21,696 nt of DNA from Boothiomyces macroporosus (lineage: Eukaryota; Chytridiomycota; Chytridiomycetes; Rhizophydiales; Terramycetaceae). The notes beneath the pieces were generated by a model. It was not told where the DNA came from, searched no databases, and worked only from the letters and a program-made list of their open reading frames with translations. Shown here piece after piece: positions 1-10,340 of this stretch; the stretch's first letter is position 1, and each line of letters opens with the position of its first letter. Where the stretch lies: contig JADGKB010000170.1 in NCBI GenBank assembly GCA_027604185.1, positions 1-21,696 of the forward strand. Direction: 5' to 3'. The position numbers and the translations under genes were made by a program.

Positions 1-440
1 GTGAACGCCACCTTTAATCCTAAACCTCGTAATCCTATGGTGAACCAGGCTCTAATGGAAGACTTGTATTCGAAGAAGGACTAAGTAGTTTCAAGATTGT
101 TCCGGAACATCAATTGAATTATCCCAGTTTCAGCGGTTGGTATTATGAACACGATAATTTCTCTCATGCTGTATTTACCACCGCAATGATTCAGAAGTAT
201 ATTCCAGATTTCCCAATCAAGATGAATCAGCGAATAATTATTCCTGCAGAAAACCCTAAAAACAAAATTACTGAAGAGCGAAAGTGCTGGAATCAATTAC
301 GATTGGTATCTTTAGTTGATTTAAATGCTGCATACAAAAGCTTCTTTGAACTGTATGGCTGGAAAGTAGGGTTTGAACCAGGGTTTCCTATTAGAGTATC
401 AGGCGTAATTCGCTCGTGCATTGTATTAAAAAAAGTTTAA
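1..440 (+). CDS. 3' end of an unrecognised gene (partial, enters from the left edge)
   Basis: Partial CDS, join(1-28, 49-440), reading frame open at the left edge. The 1-28 frame and the 51-440 frame become one reading frame if a 20-nt GTAATC...CCAG intron at 29-48 is removed. This intron has a weaker branch element than the others here, so the junction is less certain. The visible C-terminal piece is about 139 residues, rich in aromatic residues (motifs FSGWYYEHDNF and LYGWKVGFEPGFP), and ends with a basic tail before TAA at 438-440. I see no membrane segment and no catalytic motif I can name, and I do not recognise the family. It is followed on the same strand by the first succinate/fumarate carrier gene, 149 bp downstream. 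Confidence 0.5.
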
Positions 441-589
441 TCTCAATTTCCTGGCTAAATAAAGCATTCTGAATTACCATTCATCTCTAGCAAAATAGTA
501 GTTGCCCCGTCTACATGACCTTCCATGTGAAATCAACGCGTGGCTGAAGGATGATCACCTAGTATACCATTGTCCTATTTTTTGCAATA

Positions 590-1688
590 ATGTCCACAAC
601 GGAAAAAAAGCCAAAGAAGAATCTAGCTATCCATTTGATCTCTGGGGGTATCGCAGGTTGCTGCGAAGCATTGGCCTGCCACCCTTTGGATACAATTAAA
701 GTCCGTTTGCAGTTGCGTGGTGAAAGACAAATTAGAACAAAGACTGCTGGGAGCGCAGCTGCAGATGCCGCAAAGGTAGCTACCATTAACGACAGCCAAA
801 AAGAGTTGGGTTTATTGGAACTGGTATTTCAATTGTGCAAAAGGAAGGATTTTTGTCCTTGTACAAAGGATTGGGAGCTGTAGTTACTGGAATCGTTCCA
901 AAGATGGCTATCAGATTCTCCTCGTTTGAATTTTACAAGGAAAAATTGACTGATAAGGAAGGATATATCTCCTCTGCAGGGATATTTTTAGGTATTTGTG
1001 TCTAATTTTAGCTGGTTTGGGAGCTGGTGCAACTGAATCTGTGATGGTTGTTACTCCTATGGTAATTTATTTTTAATGGCAGGATGTAATCAAAATTCGT
1101 TTGCAAGCCCAGAGACATTCCATGACCGATCCTTTGGATATTCCTAAATACAGAAATGCCGCTCATTGTGCGTATGTTATGGTAAAGGAAGAAGGTATCG
1201 CATCACTGTACAAGGGTGTGACTTTAACAATCATTCGTCAAGGTAAATATCTAGTTCATGCTAGGTACAAATCAGGCCGCAAACTTTACCGTTTATCAAT
1301 ACTTGAAGAAAGCTGCTTCCGAATACCAGCCTACTTTGGATGCATTACCATCTTATCAAACTGCAATTATTGGTTTTATTTCTGGTGCTTGTGGACCGCT
1401 ATTCAATGCACCAGTGGATACCATCAAGACCCGTATTCAAAAGAATCCATCCACTGAAAATGGATTCGTTCGTGTGGTCAAAATATCAAAGAACATTATC
1501 CAAAATGAAGGCTATGCAGCTTTCTATCGTGGTCTCACCCCTAGAGTTCTTCGTGTTGCTCCTGGACAATCCATTACCTTTATGGTAAGCTAAATTAATG
1601 CTAGGTCTATGAAAAGGTGTACAAATTCTTGTCTGAAATGAATCAAACAGTACATGTCGACGACTTGAAATCCATTAAAGATGAATAA
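590..1688 (+). CDS. SFC1: Mitochondrial succinate/fumarate carrier, paralogue A (six exons)
   Basis: Spliced CDS join(590-775, 796-991, 1012-1061, 1083-1242, 1265-1584, 1605-1688), 331 aa. It belongs to the mitochondrial carrier family (SLC25): six membrane helices in three repeats, each with the Px[DE]xx[KR] signature (HPLDTIKVR, TPMDVIKIR, APVDTIKTR). The closest family by eye is fungal Sfc1/Acr1, which exchanges cytosolic succinate for matrix fumarate across the inner membrane and links peroxisomal or cytosolic C2 metabolism to gluconeogenesis. The five introns are 20, 20, 21, 22 and 20 nt; removing them restores collinearity with the paralogue at 2385. Compared with that paralogue it has an insertion of roughly 20 residues in the first matrix loop, rich in Ala, Arg and Lys, just before intron 1. 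The apparent stops and frame breaks are introns, so I do not call it a pseudogene. The transported substrate is inferred from similarity only. Confidence 0.88.
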
Positions 1689-2070
1689 TAATCAAATATA
1701 ATATTTGTCAATATAATTCACAAAAGTCTTTATTCATGATTTGCCAATTAGAGTGGTGTTTAGGATAACATTCACCGCCTGGTTTCAATTCTTGTGTTGA
1801 ATAGCGATGTGATTTTACGAAACGCAGGTCTCTGATCCCATCTCTATTTTTTTGGTTTTGGCGATTAGCAGGTGATTAACCGCAACGTGAAGGTAACACA
1901 GTGATTGATAGAATATAGAAAGAATGCCTTAATAATTCAGTAGCACCGAGTCGTTCATCAAGAACGCGAAATATAACATAGTGAATAGGGAAACGGTTAA
2001 GCACAAATCTTACGCAAGTGTACCACTTGATGAAGACGATTTTAGCAGTAGAATTCAGCTATGTTTAATT

Positions 2071-2119
2071 TGATGAATTCCACTACAGTTGTTGATGAAT
2101 TCCACTACAGTTGTTGATG
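2071..2119. repeat. 22-bp direct tandem repeat, about 2.2 copies
   Basis: Two perfect adjacent copies of a 22-bp unit beginning TGATGAATTCCACTAC occupy 2071-2092 and 2093-2114, followed by the first five bases of a third copy (TGATG, 2115-2119). It lies in the spacer about 270 bp upstream of the second carrier gene. No function is evident; a replication-slippage duplication is the simplest explanation. Confidence 0.9.
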
Positions 2120-2350
2120 CATTGAAAAAACAAAAAAGCCTGATGGCAATTTCACATGGTTGCTTGCCAACACTCAAATTCACTGTTATTCACAATTTTT
2201 TAAATAATCCATAGTATCTAAAATATCAATAATGGAAAAATAATTGAGCTGACCTTTGTTACCCTGCGATGTTTCATTAGAAATGCCGCTTAAATCGGAC
2301 AAACATTCAAAACAGTTGGGCGCCGTTACCCACCTGATGATCATGCAAAT

Positions 2351-2358
2351 TATAAATA
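2351..2358 (+). promoter_or_regulatory. TATA-like element upstream of carrier paralogue B
   Basis: TATAAATA lies 27-34 bp upstream of the ATG at 2385. Position and sequence fit a core promoter TATA box if the 5' leader is very short. It is the only clear TATA box directly ahead of a start codon that I noticed in the window. Inference from sequence only. Confidence 0.4.
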
Positions 2359-2384
2359 CCCAGCGATTTTCAAAATAGAAACTT

Positions 2385-3335
2385 ATGTCAAAAGCACCGC
2401 AAAAGAAAAAGAACACTGCTGTCCACTTGGCTGCTGGTGGTATTGCTGGTTGTTGCGAAGCTCTTGCATGTCACCCTCTAGATACCATCAAAGTTCGCTT
2501 GCAACTGGCTAAAGCGCAAGCTAAAAGAGGGTTTATTGGAACTGGTATCGCCATAGTTCAAAAAGAAGGTTTCTTGTCCTTGTACAAAGGATTAGGAGCT
2601 GTCACCGCAGGAATTGTCCCTAAAATGGCCATCAGGTTCTCCTCCCTGGAATTCTACAAGGACCAGCTTAGAGATAAGCAAACTGGGTATTTATCTTCTG
2701 CTGGTGTGTTTTTGGCCGGTCTTGGTGCCGGTACTACTGAATCGATAATGGTTGTCACTCCAATGGACGTTATTAAAATTCGTCTGCAAGCACAAAGAAA
2801 CTCAATGACTGACCCACTTGATATTCCAAAGTATAGAAACGCCTTCCATTGTGCCTATGTGATGGTAAAGGAAGAGGGTGTCAGTTCTTTGTACAAAGGG
2901 CTTGGATTGACTGTTATCCGACAAGGAACAAACCAGGCTGCCAACTTTACCGTTTATGAATTCCTAAAGTCTAAATTCAGCGAAATGCAACCAACAGCAC
3001 AGTCTCTTCCTTCATACCAGACTGCATTTATCGGATTGATTTCCGGTGCTTGCGGACCACTTTTCAATGCTCCAGTCGATACAATTAAAACCAGAATCCA
3101 AAAGAACCCATCAACCGAAAACGGGCTGATCCGTGTTGTGAAAATCTCAAAGAACATCTTGCAAACAGAGGGCTTCTTTGCGTTCTACAAAGGATTGGTT
3201 CCGAGAGTTCTTCGTGTTGCTCCTGGACAGTCAATCACATTTATGGTAATTACAATTTAACTTTAGGTGTATGAAAAAGTATACAAAGCACTGTCCGACT
3301 TGAACAACCCAATTACCGCTGATATGACAGCTTAA
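2385..3335 (+). CDS. SFC1: Mitochondrial succinate/fumarate carrier, paralogue B (two exons)
   Basis: Spliced CDS join(2385-3245, 3267-3335), 309 aa, within the usual 290-330 aa range for SLC25 carriers. It has three mitochondrial-carrier repeats with signatures HPLDTIKVR, TPMDVIKIR and APVDTIKTR, and family-typical stretches such as YKGLGAV, PKMAIRFSS, TNQAANFTVY and RVLRVAPGQ that match fungal Sfc1/Acr1. Predicted role: succinate/fumarate exchange across the inner membrane. It is very similar to the upstream paralogue at 590 at protein level, with many synonymous differences, so the duplication is not recent. Only the 3'-most of the five introns in paralogue A is kept (21 nt, same position, after FM); the other four positions are continuous here. 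Without splicing the frame would end at TAA 3258-3260, a false C-terminus. Confidence 0.92.
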
Positions 3336-3413
3336 TATAATAGTTTTAATTTCCTACCGCAGTTAAAATTCAATTCCGTCCAATTCTTTTTCCTCGTGTT
3401 TTCACTGGCCAAA

Positions 3414-5107
3414 ATGTTGCAAAGATTCACACCAGTAGCGATAAACAAACTTGTATATTCAGCAAAAGTGAATTTGACGCTAACAAGACCGCGGTATCAG
3501 AAACTTGTTATTCCTGCTCCACAGCCGGTCATTATTAAACTGCAAGTAAACACCGCTATACTTTTCAAGCTTGTATCGGTAACTAAACAAATATTGAGGA
3601 TGGCTGTAGTGGGGATCGGAACTGCAGTGCGATTTACATCATTGGCAATATTATATGGACCGCTAATAATTACCTTCCCAGCTTGGCTATTGATGGAATA
3701 CCAGTCAATTATGGAAGACAAAGTGCCCCGCCTTTGGTGGGTCAAATGGATGGTATGGGTAATTGAAACCTCTGGACCAACATTTACGAAATTGGGCCAG
3801 TGGGCATCATCACGATCTGATCTATTTCCTCAATATGTTTGCACAGAGTTATCTGAGCTACAATCCAACAATAGAGCGCATTCATTCATACACACTAGAA
3901 ACACAATAGAAGACAATTTTAACGAAAAGCTTGAAGATGTATTTTCAGAGTTTGAACGGAAGCCGATTGGTGTAGGAGCAATTGGACAAGTATACAAAGC
4001 GAAATTGCGAGAAAGTGATCAGTATGTGGCAGTTAAAGTGCTGCATCCCTACGTCCGGTATTTAGTAAATGTAGATTTGGATATTATGAAATTTTTTGCC
4101 ACAGTTATCGAATACACAATACCCAACTCTCACTGGCTCAGCTTACCTGAAGAGGTAGATATGTTTTCTTCAATGATGAGAGCTCAACTAGATCTCTCCG
4201 TGGAGGCTCAACATCTGGTGCTGTTTGGTGAAAACTTTGACAAGTGGGACTCTGTTGGGTTTCCTCAACCAATTCAAAAATATGTTAGAAAAGACATACT
4301 TGTTGAAAAATGGGTCGATGGAATTTTAATGGAAAAGTTCTTAAAGTGGGGAGGCAGTTGCTATGATAAGCAAGTGGCAACAATTGGATTGACTTCATTC
4401 TTGGTATATCAGCTTTAATCTAGAAAATGCTGATCCTCGATAATCACTTACATGCTGACCTACATCCTGGGAATATTATTATATCTTTCCAATCAAAATT
4501 TGATCCAGAGTTATTCTTGGATGATACACATATTGACAGAATCGCAAAATCAAAAAACAAAGAAGAATGGAAGCAAGCACTATTAGAGATTCATCAAGAC
4601 TACAACCCTTACCTGTATTACATTGATGCAGGCTTAGTCTCTCAATTATCTGTTCAACACTTTTCTAATTTCATTGATTTGTTCAAAGCAATCACTGATT
4701 TTGATGGTAATTTGATTTCAAAGTTGATGGTGGAACGCTCCAGAACTCCAAACACTGTCATTGACTTTAAAGGCTTTTCTGAAGCAATGAAACAGTTTAT
4801 GATTCGGATAAAGGAAAACGCATTTGCATTAAAGCATATTCAGGTGACTGAAATCCTTACATTTGTATTTGATATTGTACGCAAGCATCACGTAAAAATC
4901 GAAGGCGATTTTGCAAATGTAGGGGTAGCCATCATACTGCTCGAAGGTGTTGGAAAACAGCTTGAGCCTGATCTTGATTTGCTTAAAGCAAGCGTTCCTT
5001 TCCTATCGAAGGCAATCAAAAACAGAGTTCAAGGAGATGTCTCAAAAACTGAACTGGGAGTTTGGAATTATCTAAAGATCACCTTTTTATCATCAATATT
5101 TAAATAG
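3414..5107 (+). CDS. ADCK2: UbiB/ABC1-family atypical kinase, ADCK2-like
   Basis: Spliced CDS join(3414-4403, 4424-5107), 557 aa, one 20-nt intron. ABC1/UbiB atypical kinases act at mitochondrial membranes in coenzyme Q homeostasis. Visible hallmarks: a basic N-terminus compatible with mitochondrial import, a membrane segment around residues 65-95, the family-specific KLGQ motif (126-129), GAIGQVYKA in place of the Gly-rich loop, VAVKV with the ATP-site Lys near 208, HADLHPGN (340-347) as catalytic loop, and DAG (398-400) in the metal-binding position. DAG and the C-terminal stretch around FANVGVAIILLEGVGKQL resemble animal ADCK2 more than COQ8/ADCK3, and the A-rich loop typical of COQ8 is not seen. 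Splicing joins TSFL to KMLILDNHLHADLHPGN exactly where the family is continuous. I chose the first ATG of the frame. Its stop is 7 bp from the stop of the convergent VOC gene. Confidence 0.88.
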
Positions 5108-5114
5108 AAACAAC

Positions 5115-6900
5115 TTATATTGATTTACTCTTTTCTCTCGATATAAACGTTTCCCTTTGCAGATCATCTCTTTCTTTAACTTTCTGGGGTTTGGGTTTGA
5201 CTCTAGGTTTTCGTCCAAACTGAAGCAAATCCTGGGAGCCAAAAGGCGTAGAATCGTTCTCCGCGACGGGCATACTAATAATCTTTCTATCAAACTTTCT
5301 TCCTCCTTTCATTAGAGGCTCTTCTGTTGGCGGGACTGGCTTATCGACCGGGTCTTTTAGCAAATGTTGACCAAATCCTTTTAGACAAATTATTGCCCCT
5401 TCAGACAAATTCCTAGAATGACCCCCAAGATGATTCAGATTAATAATGAAATCGAATTCGTCTTTAGCCGCAGCTTCAATTGGCTTTTGAATAACAGACA
5501 TAGATCTTCCTCCATTCCCTTTGTTTGGTAAGACAGAAGTTTCAATTTTCTGGCAAAACAGCTCCAGATAGATTCCTTCATTAATCTTTTCTGAAAATCT
5601 AGCACACACGCCGGCCTCTAATGTTAGGTAATCTTACTTCCAATCTTTAATCTAACTGGATCCCATTCAAATTCTAGCTTTTCTTGCTTAAATCTATTGA
5701 TCATTGCCTCTATACTTGGGACCTCAAATCCTAATATAAGTTTGATGTACCAATTCCAATGAGTGGAGATGTATCAGGATTGTGCGATGTGATTGCCTGT
5801 CCCGTATCGGCATTGCTTACTTCCGTGACACATACACAACAAGCTTGTGTTCTCATATCGTTTCCTAGCCAATAAAAGACGGTGTTCATCAATCCAATTA
5901 CTAAATCATCCATATCTACAATTCTAAACCCAGAGCCTTTCGCCAAAGCGTTCTTTACTGTCTGATTAGCACCAACTTTTCTAATGTTTACTTCAGGAGG
6001 ATCGGGTAACAAAATTGGGTCCTTGTCTTTCTTTTCTCTTGGTTTATTTACCACTCTCTGACGAAATATGGACTCGTAAAGTTGAGCAGTTCCGTCTGCA
6101 TTTGCAGTAGCAATAGAATAATATCCTAATCTAGCAAACCACTGTTTTTTACTACTATCATTCAAGTAGCTGTCAGGCATTTCCACAAAGCGGATTTGAA
6201 TATTGTTGGGGTCCCTCATTATTGCCAGTTTAACACCATCAAAATTCGTAACATCCATTTCCACTTCATAGTTTTTCGAAGCCATTCTCTTTACTAGCCT
6301 TTGCAAAAAGTGGACGTATATAACCAAGTATTCATATTGATGTCCACTTTCAGTAGATTTCCCTTTTGACGGATCTGGAATTTTTCCCTCTGCAATATTC
6401 TGTTGCTCAGTTTTGGTATATTGCAGTTCTTGTGAATACTGCTTTTAGCTTAAACTTACTTTTAAATCTTCTTCAAACAACAGCATTACTCTGTTATGAA
6501 ACGAGGTTCCAAAGGATGATCCGCCAAAAGACATGGCAAACACTCGTCCATTAGCAGCGACATGCAGTTTGGATTTATGCAGTTCTACAGTGGAATCTTT
6601 TTCTAGTGTTCCCTTCTTGAAGATATTGTCAAAATTAAGCGCGGGGTTCTTGACAGCCTGAGCAGTATGCATCGTAGGTGGTTTAATACATTCTTGATAG
6701 CCTTCAAATTCCACATTCATTCCACATGATTTATAAAAGTCTATTGTTTTATTCACATCCCGACACCGAAATCTAAAGTACCTCATCTTTGAAAATTCGC
6801 GGATTTGATTTTTTGCCTTTTTAATCATTGATGCTGCTGCTACTGTAGCTTTATCAGTTTGTGGTTTCGCACTCCTTTGTGGGTGTTGGATAGTGTTCAT
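5115..6900 (-). CDS. VOC/glyoxalase-like protein with repeated modules
   Basis: Spliced CDS complement(join(5115-5617, 5638-5730, 5751-6438, 6460-6900)), 574 aa; introns of 20, 20 and 21 nt, each joining frames cleanly. The N-terminal part (about residue 39 on) opens with a strand-helix pattern, MRYFRFRCRDVNKTIDFYK, typical of the betaalphabetabetabeta modules of vicinal-oxygen-chelate proteins (glyoxalase I, bleomycin-resistance, dioxygenases). Similar module starts follow later, one near FARLGYYSIATANADG and one near IGIGFEVPSIEAMINRF, followed by a strand ending in YLELF. This suggests two or more VOC folds in tandem. The C-terminus is a basic, Pro/Lys-rich tail. Metal ligands cannot be assigned with confidence, so enzymatic activity is unproven; substrate unknown. 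It lies tandem to SNU114 (36 bp between that stop and this ATG). Confidence 0.72.
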
Positions 6901-6931
6901 TAACGCGACGAAAAAAATGAGAATTAGATAT

Positions 6932-6937
6932 TTTATT
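6932..6937 (-). terminator. AATAAA poly(A) signal overlapping the SNU114 stop
   Basis: On the minus strand the last base of the TGA stop (6937-6939) is also the first base of AATAAA. The hexamer sits in the 36-bp gap before the next same-strand gene. Its role in polyadenylation is inferred from the eukaryotic consensus. Confidence 0.4.
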
Positions 6938-9900
6938 CAACGATTTAGAAACACTCCATCTAACTTTGCCAAGTCAAGAATCTATGTTAAACAAGTATTA
7001 CCATTGGGTCATCAAAGAATTTGGTAATGGAGACATCCTCACTCAAACCTTTACGTCTTCTGGTTTTCACCAAAAAGTCTCTTGCAAGATGAGGAGCAGG
7101 ACTTGGCTCTAATGGTCGCAGGGCTATGGTTTTGTCCAATGGGTCACCAGGAACAATCTATTTTAAGTTCAGAATTACCTGCCAATGGTCAAATATTTGT
7201 TGACAGAATGCTTGTCCTTGTGTGTGTGTTCTTAAATCAGTCTCAAACCCAAAGGAGTCAATGGCTGGAATCAACGCCTTGATTGTATACAATGGCGATC
7301 CAGGTTTAGGCAAGTCTTGGGTTACATGCCCTCTTCTTCTCGCTAAAACAGTATATACCGATTGGATACAGTCTGACGGAGCTTGAATTTCAACGTAGAA
7401 AATAGGTTCCATTAATCTAGGGGTTGCCTGAAATTAACTTAAATTACCATCAAGAATGAAGAATAGCAGACTCTTCTAGCAGTTGGGATTACTTGACCAC
7501 CACCTCGGTAAATAGGTTCTTCAGCAATAGTAGCATCCAATATTCTAAACTTTAAATTTCGAATTGCTAAGTTAATGCAGAATTACGTTCATCAGTTAAT
7601 GGGCCTTCCCTAGTTGCCCATTGGAACCCTTGCTTAATTGAATCTTTGATCGAGAATAACAACTTTTTGTTTGTTTCTGCTGGAAGAGTATCGTTGATTA
7701 GCATGTTTGGACCATTTTCGTCAGGTCCAAATGCCCAAATATTTCTGGCTGCAAGGATATCCCATTCGTATTTAGAGACAAAATGTTCAGCGAGAACTTT
7801 TGGAGGTGAATTGATATTGACTTTATAGTTTTCAATATCTTCGGCAATACCTCTTTCAAGCGGTTCGCAAATCATTGTGATCTTATTCTTCTTGTTTGGA
7901 GTTTCTGCGTAGCATTTAATCTGGGATACTTCTACCACTGTTTCACAGAATCTAACAACTGGGTCAGCAATTTTGATATCAATCTCTGCATACAACTTTC
8001 GCAAATCATGCATCACACAATCCAAGTATAGTTCTCCAGTGCCTAATAAAATATGCTCTCCAGATTCTTCAACTTTGGTGGACAGAATTTGGTACGATTT
8101 GTTTACTTTACGCAGTCCTTCCAACATTTTTGGCAGTTCAGTTGGATTAACAGGCTCCACTGCTACTTTTAAAACTGGAATTGTGTTGAATCTTAGGGGC
8201 TTGAAAATATAGACTGGATCATCTTCATCTTCATTTGTATCAGTGATGGTAGCTGTTTTGATAATTGTACTATCAACTCCAGACAAAAGGACCCAGTTAC
8301 CGGCAGATGCAGATTCAACATTGATCTTGTATCTTGACTGATATACTGCGATATTAGATACCGCATGAACTGCCATGTCTTCTTCATCATCGGGCGAATA
8401 GCCTTCTCCCAGAACTCTAACTGACTGCCCTTTGTTCAAAGTACCAGACAAAATTCTTCCAAACGCATCAAACGATAGAACATTGTCTGCATTGTACAAT
8501 TTCACAATTTGAATCATCAAAGGGCCTTCAGGATCACATTCAGTCATTGCAGTTCCGTATTTGCCTTTTAGATCTCCTGAATACATTCTTTCAATCTTGG
8601 TTTTTGCACTTTCAACAGGTGATGGAATCAGGTTTACACACATGTCTGTTAAGCCATTCAAGTTGCCAAAGAATTGATCAAACACCAATCGCAGCAATGG
8701 TTTCATATTCAATTTGTAAGCACTATTCTTCAAGACAATCCCGAGCGAGGCAAGTGTTTCCCTTAACTCTTTTGGATCCTCTCCAAGCACTTGTCCGTAA
8801 AGCTTGTATAAGGGCTCTAAAATAAAGTGACTAAATGTGCGCAGTCTTGGTTCTCCTTCTCTCGGAGCTTTTCTGAAAGATCTTTTTTCGCTATCAAAGA
8901 AAATATCTCCCCACAATCTTCTAGCAAAAGCATCAACATCGAAAGATTCTGGATTAAATAATAACTACCTTCGGAATTTTCGCAATATTTGGCAGCAAAA
9001 GATTTTAAAGAAAAACACCAGCCCATCTCAGTGGATCCAAAGAGTACATTTCCCTTTTCTGGTGATAATCTGATGTCGGATATTTTGAATAGGATTGAAT
9101 TCACTTCCTCGATAGTATGTTTGAGCTTGAAATAAGCATCTTCAGGGGGTAATTTAAGTTCCAAAATCAATCGATCTACTTTGTTGACCATCAAAAAGAA
9201 GGGAATGTTTTCATTTACCAATTGTTTGATAATATTTTCCGTATTTGCCATCACCTATCATTAACTGCCCTTTTAAAAAACAAATAGCTGAAATATTTGC
9301 AAACTTACCCCTTCAACGGCATCTACCAAAAGAATTGCACCATCAGCAATTCTAAGTGCAGCAGTCATTTCATCAGTGAAATTCACATGTCCTGGCGTAT
9401 CAATAAAGTTCAACAAGTGCGATTTGTGCTTGAGATTTTGCATTACAAAGGACATTGGCATGCTCTTGATACTGAGGCCACGATCTCTTTCCAATAAATG
9501 AACATCTGTGTATCTTAGTGGTTTTTCTGCATCCATAAATATTTCATGGGAATGCGATACCAGCATATCCATAAATGAAGTCTTTCCATGATGTAAATGT
9601 CCTACCAATGCAACATTCCTTATTAAATCAGGATATTTCATTAGATCTACAAGAAACTCTTTCTTGAATGCAGTCTCTGGCAATCCTTTTTCTTGAACAA
9701 ATGACAGAGCGGTTTTAATTGGAGCAATAATTGGTTGTGTAAGCGGCTGGGTATCTTCTTCTTGAACCAATGTTTCTACTCCAGGACCGTATATTTCTAA
9801 TGCTGAGGGATAGTATTTTTTATCTTCGTGAAGGACAATTTGATTGGCAAAGTTTTCTGTGTTAATTGAAAGATACCATCGTGAACGACAACTTCATCCT

Positions 9901-10027
9901 CCTGAGGTTCATCACCGTAATCAACTTGCGGTTCTTGTCTTTCTGGCTCTTCCTCCACTTCACTATCTTCATCTTCTATATCCGGTCCAATATAATTCCC
10001 AAATTCATCGTACAAATCGTCGTCCAT
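6937..10027 (-). CDS. SNU114: U5 snRNP GTPase Snu114 (EFTUD2), complete
   Basis: Spliced CDS complement(join(6937-6981, 7002-7157, 7179-7427, 7448-7566, 7587-8948, 8969-9254, 9309-9856, 9877-10027)), 971 aa, almost the same length as human EFTUD2 (972). Snu114 is the EF-2-like GTPase of the U5 snRNP that controls Brr2 helicase during spliceosome activation and disassembly. Visible: the conserved N-terminus [11 protein letters not shown] followed by an acidic stretch, [10 protein letters not shown]-loop GHLHHGKT (136-143), DTPGH (203-207), NKVD (257-260), then EF-2-like domains II-V including [47 protein letters not shown] and [12 protein letters not shown]. Introns are 20, 54, 20, 20, 20, 21 and 20 nt. 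The last, at 6982-7001, restores the conserved DDPM...LAK ending; without it the protein would stop at 6987. The 54-nt intron is an outlier. Confidence 0.97.
9255..9308 (-). other. 54-nt intron of SNU114, the only long intron in the window
   Basis: On the minus strand it runs GTAAGT ... TTAATGATAG. Removing all 54 nt joins the conserved EG|VMANTE segment of the G domain. It contains an internal 21-nt GTAAGT...TTTCAG stretch at its 5' end (9288-9308) and a 27-nt GTTTTT...GATAG stretch at its 3' end, separated by six bases. Retention introduces an in-frame TAA. Confidence 0.8.
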
Positions 10028-10340
10028 TTTGATCTCTTGATTTGCAAACTTTTTTTTAAAAACAGAAAGTGAGCTTACAAAGAGAAAACTACTACTGTTG
10101 ATCAGCTGGTTTATTCTTTGAAATATCTTGAGACAAAGCGATCATCTTGATTGGAATCGAACAGTCGGAATACTTTCACAAGCGATCCACGCATTTCAAA
10201 GAAAATGTGTACCAGCAATATTGACCAATCTCTTACCATCCTATTAAACAGTTATATTATCTGGAAGGTTGAAAGGCTCAATCGTTACACAAGTGAATTC
10301 CATCGAGCTTTATATAAGACTTGTTATTTCAAGATATTGG
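10028..10340. other. 313-bp gap between SNU114 start and methyltransferase stop
   Basis: Must hold the SNU114 promoter and the methyltransferase 3' UTR (both minus strand). Short AT-rich runs, with a TATATAA-like sequence near 10313-10319. Short minus-strand open stretches can be read here, but no consistent set of short introns joins them into a protein, so I annotate no gene. Confidence 0.5.

Larger units (their letters stand above)
1689..2384. other. 696-bp spacer between the two carrier genes
   Basis: No coding region supported by composition, length or homology. Contains a 22-bp tandem repeat at 2071-2119 and a TATA-like box at 2351-2358 just upstream of the second carrier gene. The rest is AT-rich with no recognisable tRNA, snRNA or snoRNA. 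It is the longest non-coding stretch in the window and unusually long for this compact locus. Confidence 0.6.

Noticed and set aside
590..1688. Carrier paralogue A read as a frameshifted pseudogene
   Set aside because: All breaks coincide with GTA...AG segments of 20-22 nt whose removal restores the exact paralogue alignment, the same pattern as in undoubted genes such as SNU114.
2028..2150. Possible C/D box snoRNA (TGATGA boxes followed by CTGA)
   Set aside because: The TGATGA copies come from the tandem repeat, no terminal stem brackets them and no convincing D' box is present.
6987..6989. In-frame stop as the natural end of SNU114
   Set aside because: It lies inside a 20-nt intron (6982-7001); splicing it restores the conserved DDPM...LAK ending of the family.
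10028..10340. Small minus-strand gene in the gap upstream of SNU114
   Set aside because: Short open stretches exist (one reading VKVFRLFDSNQDDRFVSRYFKE to a stop), but no set of introns of the local type links them to a start codon.
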